5,834 bases of DNA from contig JAFWLX010000144.1 of NCBI GenBank assembly GCA_017510875.1, forward strand, positions 1-5,834, written 5' to 3'. Each line of letters opens with the position of its first letter. Within the stretch, counting starts at the first letter, position 1. The stretch comes from Atopobiaceae bacterium (GTDB lineage: Bacteria; Actinomycetota; Coriobacteriia; Coriobacteriales; Atopobiaceae). The notes beneath the pieces were generated by a model. The model made no database searches. It was not told the DNA's origin and saw only the letters and a list, made by a program, of their open reading frames with translations. The position numbers were made by a program, and so were the translations under genes. Shown here piece after piece: positions 1 to 3,537 of the stretch.

Positions 1-615
1 TCCGTCATCTTCCAAGACCAGACCTTCGTGCCCGTCGGAGCGAGCGTGGGGCTCACCGAACTCGACGGCGAGCAGCTCATCCGCGTCGTCAAGCCCGAGG
101 AGAACACCGAGCCCGACGTCGCCACCTACGCGCGCCTCGCGGGCTCCGACTTCCACGACGGCACCATCGAGGTCGACGTCCGCGCCCGCCTGATGCACTG
201 GGCCGACATCGACTGCCGCGGGTTCATCGGCATCGTGTTCCGCGCCACCGAGGACAGCGACCGCTTCGAGAGCTTCTACGTGCGCCCGCGCAACGGCCGC
301 AGCTGCACCGAGCCGCATCGCCGCATCCACACCATGCAGTACTTCTCGTTCCCCGGCTACACCTTCGCGTACTTCCGCGAGCGCGGAATCAGCGACTACG
401 AGGCAAAGGCCGACATCGAGATGGACGAGTGGATCCACCTCAAGGCAGAGGTTTCCGGCGCGGGAGCCAGATTCTACGTCGACGACATGGAGACCCCCGC
501 GCTCGTGGTCGACGAGATGTTCGGCGGGGCAGACCTGCGCGGCGGCGTGGGCCTCTACGTGGACAACGGTACCGAGGGCAACTTCAGGAACCTCAGGGTG
601 ACCTTCGCAGACTGA
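1..615 (+). CDS. LamG / 3-keto-disaccharide-hydrolase-like beta-sandwich protein (5' partial)
   Basis: The reading frame is open from base 1 and ends at TGA 613-615, giving 204 visible residues. The pattern is that of concanavalin-A-like beta-sandwich proteins of the LamG/DUF1080 (3-keto-disaccharide hydrolase) type: a strand with 'DGTIEVDVRAR', then 'GIVFRATEDSDRFESFYVRP', an 'MQYFSFPGYTFAYFRE' segment, 'EWIHLKAEVSG', 'ARFYVDD', 'GGVGLYVDNGTEGNFRNLRV'. Such domains bind or act on carbohydrates. No catalytic residues can be assigned here and no signal peptide is visible, so a cytoplasmic protein is likely if only a few residues are missing. A GTG at 28-30 could be a start, but it has no Shine-Dalgarno and the preceding codons (SVIFQDQTF) look like a normal first strand, so I treat the gene as cut by the window edge, probably by only a few codons. 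Third codon positions are almost all G/C, more so than in the genes downstream. The GH1 remnant downstream fits an old carbohydrate locus. Family assignment is moderate; precise function unknown. Confidence 0.72.
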   Translation, partial: SVIFQDQTFVPVGASVGLTELDGEQLIRVVKPEENTEPDVATYARLAGSDFHDGTIEVDVRARLMHWADIDCRGFIGIVFRATEDSDRFESFYVRPRNGRSCTEPHRRIHTMQYFSFPGYTFAYFRERGISDYEAKADIEMDEWIHLKAEVSGAGARFYVDDMETPALVVDEMFGGADLRGGVGLYVDNGTEGNFRNLRVTFAD

Positions 616-739
616 TTCCGATCCAGCAATCAGAGCCCGCCCTATCGAGACTCCTTATAACGAGGCGTTTAAGGCGTGACGATCGCCTTCCTCGACACGC
701 CATTTCAAATGGGTACTTTAGATAATCAACGCCGGCATC

Positions 740-754
740 TGTGATGGCATCACA
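740..754. promoter_or_regulatory. Perfect 15-bp palindrome, operator-like
   Basis: TGTGATG-G-CATCACA is a perfect inverted repeat with 7-bp arms and a single central base. It is flanked by GGCA (734-737) and TGCC (761-764), which extend the symmetry imperfectly. It resembles a dimeric regulator site. The half-sites TGTGA/TCACA are those of CRP-type regulators but are 5 bp apart, where the CRP consensus has 6, so a CRP label is not justified. Its position upstream of a GH1 remnant would suit a sugar-operon operator left behind. The role is inferred only. Confidence 0.35.
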
Positions 755-846
755 CAGTGGTGCCCTGTGGAGTGAATGCCACTCGCCGATTCGCCTCCTC
801 AGGAGTCAGAGCTCCGGAGGCCGTCAGTGCTGCTCTGAGCCCCGTT

Positions 847-875
847 TTGGGAATCGTCTGGACTGGGCATATAAT
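847..875 (+). promoter_or_regulatory. Sigma-70-type promoter candidate (TTGGGA-17-TATAAT)
   Basis: TTGGGA at 847-852 (four of six -35 consensus bases) and a perfect TATAAT at 870-875 are separated by exactly 17 bp. The predicted start point near 881-884 lies just before the GH1-like tail, so any transcript would run through the remnant and the repeat array. It could be a chance match, or a promoter created at the deletion junction. No experimental support. Confidence 0.35.
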
Positions 876-884
876 AAGCCGCTC

Positions 885-1004
885 TACGGCTTTGTGTACG
901 TAGACATGGACGACGACGGCAACGGAGACCTCTCGCGCAGTCGCAAGGACTCCTTCTACTACATGCAGAAGGTCTACAAGAGCAACGGCGAGGATCTCGA
1001 TTAG
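885..1004 (+). pseudogene. C-terminal remnant of a GH1 6-phospho-beta-glucosidase-type gene
   Basis: Thirty-nine codons ending in TAG 1002-1004 read YGFVYVDMDDDGNGD, then SRSRKDSFYYMQKVYKSNGEDLD. This is the typical end of family 1 glycoside hydrolases of the 6-phospho-beta-glucosidase group (compare the family pattern YGFIYVD.DD.GNG, then KKSFYW..KVI.SNGE.L). Full enzymes have about 470 residues; over 90% is missing here, including both catalytic glutamates, so nothing active can be made. The upstream in-frame codons (741-884) do not look like GH1. The reading frame of the tail is intact, which suggests a fairly recent large deletion or recombination rather than slow decay. The intact enzyme would hydrolyse phosphorylated beta-glucosides after PTS uptake. 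The family call rests on a short but characteristic stretch. Confidence 0.7.
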
Positions 1005-1026
1005 CCCTCTAGCCCTCGTGCTTGAC

Positions 1027-1089
1027 GGGGGGCGGTGGATTTGGCACCGCTGTGCTGGGGCGTCGTACATGCCAAATCCTCCGTCCCCC
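1027..1089. repeat. Long hairpin formed by an inverted repeat copy
   Basis: Bases 1027-1046 are the reverse complement of bases 1070-1089 at 18 of 20 positions, with a 23-nt loop (1047-1069). One mismatch is a possible G-U pair and the other a T-T mismatch. The left arm is a degenerate, opposite-orientation copy of the 29-bp repeat unit, and the right arm is the first unit of the tandem array. The structure lies 22 bp after the GH1 stop codon. It is REP/BIME-like in form and could also slow or end transcription, but it has no T-tract. Confidence 0.7.
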
Positions 1090-1185
1090 TGACATGCATG
1101 CCAAATCCTCCGTCCCCCTGACATGCATGCCAAATCCCCCTGACATCCCCTGACATCATGCCAAATCCTCCGTCCCCCTGACATG
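1068..1185. repeat. 29-bp tandem repeat array (3 full units, 1 deleted unit, 1 fragment)
   Basis: The unit begins CATGCCAAATCC, has a middle TCCGTCC and ends CCCTGACATG. Full identical copies lie at 1068-1096, 1097-1125 and 1157-1185. Between them, 1126-1147 is a copy lacking the 7-nt middle, and 1147-1156 repeats only the end portion (CCCCTGACAT). Copies are head-to-tail with no spacers, so this is not a CRISPR array. A 29-nt period rotates the reading frame at each copy, which argues against selection for a protein on either strand. An inverted degenerate copy precedes the array. It is probably a dispersed intergenic repeat that has expanded locally. Confidence 0.9.
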
Positions 1186-1457
1186 CCACGATTATTGGGA
1201 CTACGTGTGCAAGAGAACGCACTTCTGCTCGAGAGGCTATAACGGAGGCTGATGACGCTACGAGCGCTTTCGTGCTCCGGGCGTGCCATCACTGATCCTT
1301 GGTGAGATGAGAGCCTCGGCGTGGTCCCCACGCCGAGGCGAGCAGAGGCTGCAGAGCATACCGTTGAGTCCCTACACCCATGTTTGCGCCCGATATGTGT
1401 TGTGGCAAAGCAAAAACGCGTATGGTGCTCTGCTATGCTCCAGTTGAGACTCACAAC
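1186..1457 (+). other. Non-coding leader region of the ktr operon
   Basis: About 270 bp with no convincing gene. It holds a small stem GAGCGC/GTGCTC (1262-1267/1272-1277, one G-U pair), a 12-bp GC hairpin around 1312-1339, and several GAGGCT copies that could pair with AGCCTC 1312-1317. A weak promoter candidate, TTGTGG 1400-1405 and TATGGT 1421-1426 with a 15-bp spacer, lies close to ktrB. I looked for the ydaO-type c-di-AMP riboswitch known upstream of some ktr genes and could not recognise its conserved segments. No tRNA or other known RNA was recognised. Confidence 0.45.
1313..1339 (+). promoter_or_regulatory. Stable 12-bp GC-rich hairpin in ktrB leader
   Basis: GCCTCGGCGTGG (1313-1324) is perfectly complementary to CCACGCCGAGGC (1328-1339), leaving a 3-nt loop. 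No T-run follows on either strand, so it is not a classical intrinsic terminator. It lies about 130 bp before the ktrB start, and its left arm can also pair with GAGGCT elements at 1233-1238, 1245-1250 and 1345-1350. It may be part of an RNA control element, or a terminator-like end for transcripts from upstream. Confidence 0.5.
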
Positions 1458-1465
1458 AGAAGGAG
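1458..1465 (+). promoter_or_regulatory. Strong Shine-Dalgarno of ktrB, preceding an ACG codon
   Basis: AGAAGGAG is a near-perfect Shine-Dalgarno. The base six positions later (1472) begins an ACG codon in the ktrB frame. No ATG, GTG or TTG lies in frame between the upstream stop (TGA 1445-1447) and TTG 1565. The site therefore decides for a start at about 1472 despite the unusual codon. Confidence 0.7.
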
Positions 1466-1471
1466 CGCACC

Positions 1472-2809
1472 ACGTTAACGGTCCCCAAAAAATGGAGAAG
1501 GCCCTCCTCGTCTAGAATCGTCATCCTGGGGTTTGCAGGCCTGATTGCCCTGGGAACGATACTCTTGATGTTGCCCATCTCGTCGCGGAAGAGCACCGTC
1601 ACCTCGTTTGGAACCGCCCTCTTTACCGCAACCTCCGCAACGTGTGTAACGGGCCTCGTCGTTCGGGACACGGCCACCCACTGGTCGGCATTTGGCCAGG
1701 TGGTCATTCTCGCCCTGATCCAGACAGGCGGACTTGGCATCATCATGGCAGCAGCAGGCTTCTCTCTGCTTGCCGGTAGAAGAATCTCGCTCAGGGAGCG
1801 CAGCATGATGAGTGACGCCTTTGCCACCAGGCGCATGGGCGGCATCGTGCAACTCGCCAGCTTCGTCTTCACCGTGACCTTTGCCGTCGAGCTCCTTGGC
1901 ACCGTCCTCATGGGTCCGCCGCTGTGCGTTGAATACGGGCTTCGCGGCATCTGGATTGCATTTTTCCTCTCAATCTCGGCCTTCTGCAATGCGGGCTTCG
2001 ACATCTTGGGTAAGCACGACCTACTCTTTCCCTCACTCTCGGAGTTCGCCACCAACCCCGTCATCTGCCTCACCATCTGCTCGCTCATCGTCATCGGCGG
2101 CATCGGTTTTGCCACATGGAGTGACATCTCCCACAACAAGCTTCGTTTCAAGCGGTACTCGCTCCAAAGCAAGATCATCCTGGTAACGTCGCTCTTTCTT
2201 ATTGCCGCTCCTACCCTGTTCTTCTTCCTCTTTGAGTACCAGCGCCTCCCCATAGGCGAGCGCCTGCTTGTCTCGTTCTTCCAGTCGATAACCCCCAGGA
2301 CAGCGGGCTTCAACGTCGAGGACATGTCGGCCATGACCGAACCGGGCAAGGCGCTCACCATCATTCTCATGCTCGTCGGCGGCTCTCCCGGCTCCACTGC
2401 AGGCGGCATCAGAACTACGACAATCACCGTATTGTTGGCCAACTTCGTAGCCATCTGCTCCCGTCGCAACGAGACCGACATCTTTGGCCGTCGCATCGAT
2501 GACAACATCATCAAGCAAGCCGGAGCCATTCTGACCATATACGTTACGCTATCGCTGCTTGGGGCAACGGCGCTTTGCCTCATCGAGGGGCTCCCTTACC
2601 TTGACTGCCTCTTTGAGTGCGTGTCAGCCCTCGGCACGGTCGGCATGACCGTCGGAATCACACCTCAGCTGCACGTCGCCTCGCGTGTCATTCTCATCGC
2701 CTACATGTTCGTTGGTCGCGTAGGCGGCCTCACGCTTATCTTCGCGGCAACCGAGAACCCCAAGAGGAACCCCGCCAGACTCCCACGCGAACACGTGGCC
2801 GTTGGATAG
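1472..2809 (+). CDS. ktrB: K+ uptake channel subunit KtrB (TrkH/KtrB family)
   Basis: This is the integral membrane subunit of a Ktr-type K+ uptake system. The translation from 1472 has 445 residues, the usual KtrB length. Four pore-loop repeats are visible, each with a selectivity-filter glycine: ATCVTGL (Gly61), FCNAGF (Gly175), RTAGFN (Gly279) and GTVGMTVG (Gly391), separated by hydrophobic helices. The gating-loop-like glycine/serine segment GGSPGSTAGGIRTT follows the third repeat, as in this family. Start choice: the frame opens after TGA 1445-1447. The segment SRIVILGFAGLIALGTILLMLPIS, the expected first membrane helix, lies before the first ordinary start (TTG 1565), so the true start must be upstream. 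The Shine-Dalgarno at 1458-1465 points to ACG 1472. Either ACG is used, or an ATG has been lost by mutation or sequencing error. ktrA follows after 9 bp. Family and function are secure; the start is uncertain. Confidence 0.93.
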   Translation, partial: TLTVPKKWRRPSSSRIVILGFAGLIALGTILLMLPISSRKSTVTSFGTALFTATSATCVTGLVVRDTATHWSAFGQVVILALIQTGGLGIIMAAAGFSLLAGRRISLRERSMMSDAFATRRMGGIVQLASFVFTVTFAVELLGTVLMGPPLCVEYGLRGIWIAFFLSISAFCNAGFDILGKHDLLFPSLSEFATNPVICLTICSLIVIGGIGFATWSDISHNKLRFKRYSLQSKIILVTSLFLIAAPTLFFFLFEYQRLPIGERLLVSFFQSITPRTAGFNVEDMSAMTEPGKALTIILMLVGGSPGSTAGGIRTTTITVLLANFVAICSRRNETDIFGRRIDDNIIKQAGAILTIYVTLSLLGATALCLIEGLPYLDCLFECVSALGTVGMTVGITPQLHVASRVILIAYMFVGRVGGLTLIFAATENPKRNPARLPREHVAVG

Positions 2810-2818
2810 GATGTAACC

Positions 2819-3466
2819 ATGAAAACTGTTCTGCTCATTGGCCTTGGACGCTTTGGAACTAACGTCGCAATGAAACTGAACGACCTTGACCACGAGGTGA
2901 TGGCCGTCGACTGCAACGAGGAACGGGTGGACAACATACTGCCCTTCGTCACCAACGCCCAGATTGGTGATAGCACCAACGAGGCCTTTCTGGAGACGCT
3001 TGATATCCAGAACTACGACGTATGCTTCGTCGCCATAGCACACAACTTCCAGAGCTCGCTGGAAACAACGTCGCTGATCAAGGAGATGGGCGCCAAGTTT
3101 GTTGTGGCACGCGCGGAAAGCGACATCCAAAGGAAGTTCTTGCTGCGCAACGGCGCCGATGCGGTGGTCTACCCGGAGGCGCAGATGGCCAGGTGGGCAG
3201 CCATACGCTACTCGGCAGACCATATCCTCGACTACATCGAGCTCGACGAGGGACACTCGATCGTCGAGGTCTCGATCCCACAAAATTGGGCGGGAAAGAC
3301 CCTCGGCCAGATTGATGTCCGGCAAAAACATGGCGTCAACATCCTCGCGCTCAAGCGCGGAGGCCAGATGTACATGAGCGTCAAGGCAGACACGGTTCTC
3401 ACCACAGACTGCACTCTGCTCGTACTGGGTGAGACGCTCGCCTTACAACGCACCTTCGATATCTGA
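2819..3466 (+). CDS. ktrA: K+ uptake regulatory subunit KtrA (RCK domain protein)
   Basis: A cytoplasmic 215-residue regulator that assembles as a ring on KtrB and gates K+ flux. The N-terminal RCK (Rossmann) domain shows the dinucleotide-binding motif GLGRFG (residues 8-13) and the acidic residue ending the second strand, Asp31 in VMAVDCN, which typically contacts the ribose of NAD(H) or ATP/ADP. The C-terminal third (about 135-215, from IELDEGHSIVEVS) is an RCK_C domain, the c-di-AMP site in some Firmicutes KtrA proteins; whether it binds here cannot be told. The length matches KtrA (about 220) rather than the double-length TrkA (about 450). The ATG at 2819 is preceded by AGGA 2808-2811, overlapping the ktrB stop, and the 9-bp gap indicates an operon with translational linkage. 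Only one other gene follows in this direction within the window. Confidence 0.94.
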   Translation: MKTVLLIGLGRFGTNVAMKLNDLDHEVMAVDCNEERVDNILPFVTNAQIGDSTNEAFLETLDIQNYDVCFVAIAHNFQSSLETTSLIKEMGAKFVVARAESDIQRKFLLRNGADAVVYPEAQMARWAAIRYSADHILDYIELDEGHSIVEVSIPQNWAGKTLGQIDVRQKHGVNILALKRGGQMYMSVKADTVLTTDCTLLVLGETLALQRTFDI

Positions 3467-3525
3467 CGGACTCAACGCAGCTTAATGATTTGGCACCTAT
3501 ACCCAGCACCATGGTACTAGGCATT

Positions 3526-3530
3526 GGAGG
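3526..3530 (+). promoter_or_regulatory. Shine-Dalgarno deciding the deaminase-SLOG start
   Basis: GGAGG lies 7 nt before ATG 3538. An in-frame ATG at 3511 would add nine residues but has no Shine-Dalgarno, so 3538 is preferred. The 71-bp gap after ktrA (3467-3537) has no clear terminator; CCTATACC and GGTACTAGG within it form only an imperfect stem. Confidence 0.7.
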
Positions 3531-3537
3531 TGGATGC

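Larger units (their letters stand above)
616..884. other. Intergenic stretch without an intact gene
   Basis: No convincing coding region was found. The only open frame here starts with GTG at 741 and continues into the GH1 remnant, but its first ~45 codons resemble nothing recognisable. Small symmetric elements are present: a 6-bp stem AAGGCG/CGCCTT (671-676/684-689, 7-nt loop, no T-tract), a 13-bp palindrome CCATTTCAAATGG at 700-712, a 15-bp palindrome at 740-754, and a promoter-like pair at 847-875. The two palindromes and the missing 5' part of the GH1 gene suggest a deletion scar that kept a former control region. Confidence 0.5.

Noticed and set aside
28..615. GTG 28 as the true start of the first gene
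   Set aside because: No Shine-Dalgarno, and the frame is open with sensible residues back to base 1.
740..754. CRP binding site
   Set aside because: Half-sites TGTGA and TCACA are separated by 5 bp, not the 6 bp of the CRP consensus.
1068..1185. CRISPR array
   Set aside because: Repeats are head-to-tail with no spacers and include a truncated unit; no cas genes in the window.
1313..1339. Intrinsic terminator
   Set aside because: Excellent stem, but no T-run follows on either strand; kept as a hairpin only.
750..1454. Long minus-strand open frame covering the repeat region (repetitive peptides such as SGGRRIWH and CQGDGGFG)
   Set aside because: The peptide repeats only reflect the 29-bp DNA repeat read in rotating frames, there is no plausible ribosome site, and it overlaps the plus-strand GH1 tail.
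1186..1457. c-di-AMP (ydaO) riboswitch upstream of ktrB
   Set aside because: Expected from some Firmicutes ktr operons, but its conserved GGGG-rich core segments are not found on the plus strand.
1372..2583. 403-codon minus-strand open frame opposite ktrB
   Set aside because: Shadow of ktrB; the plus strand has clear pore-loop motifs and the antisense translation shows no family pattern.
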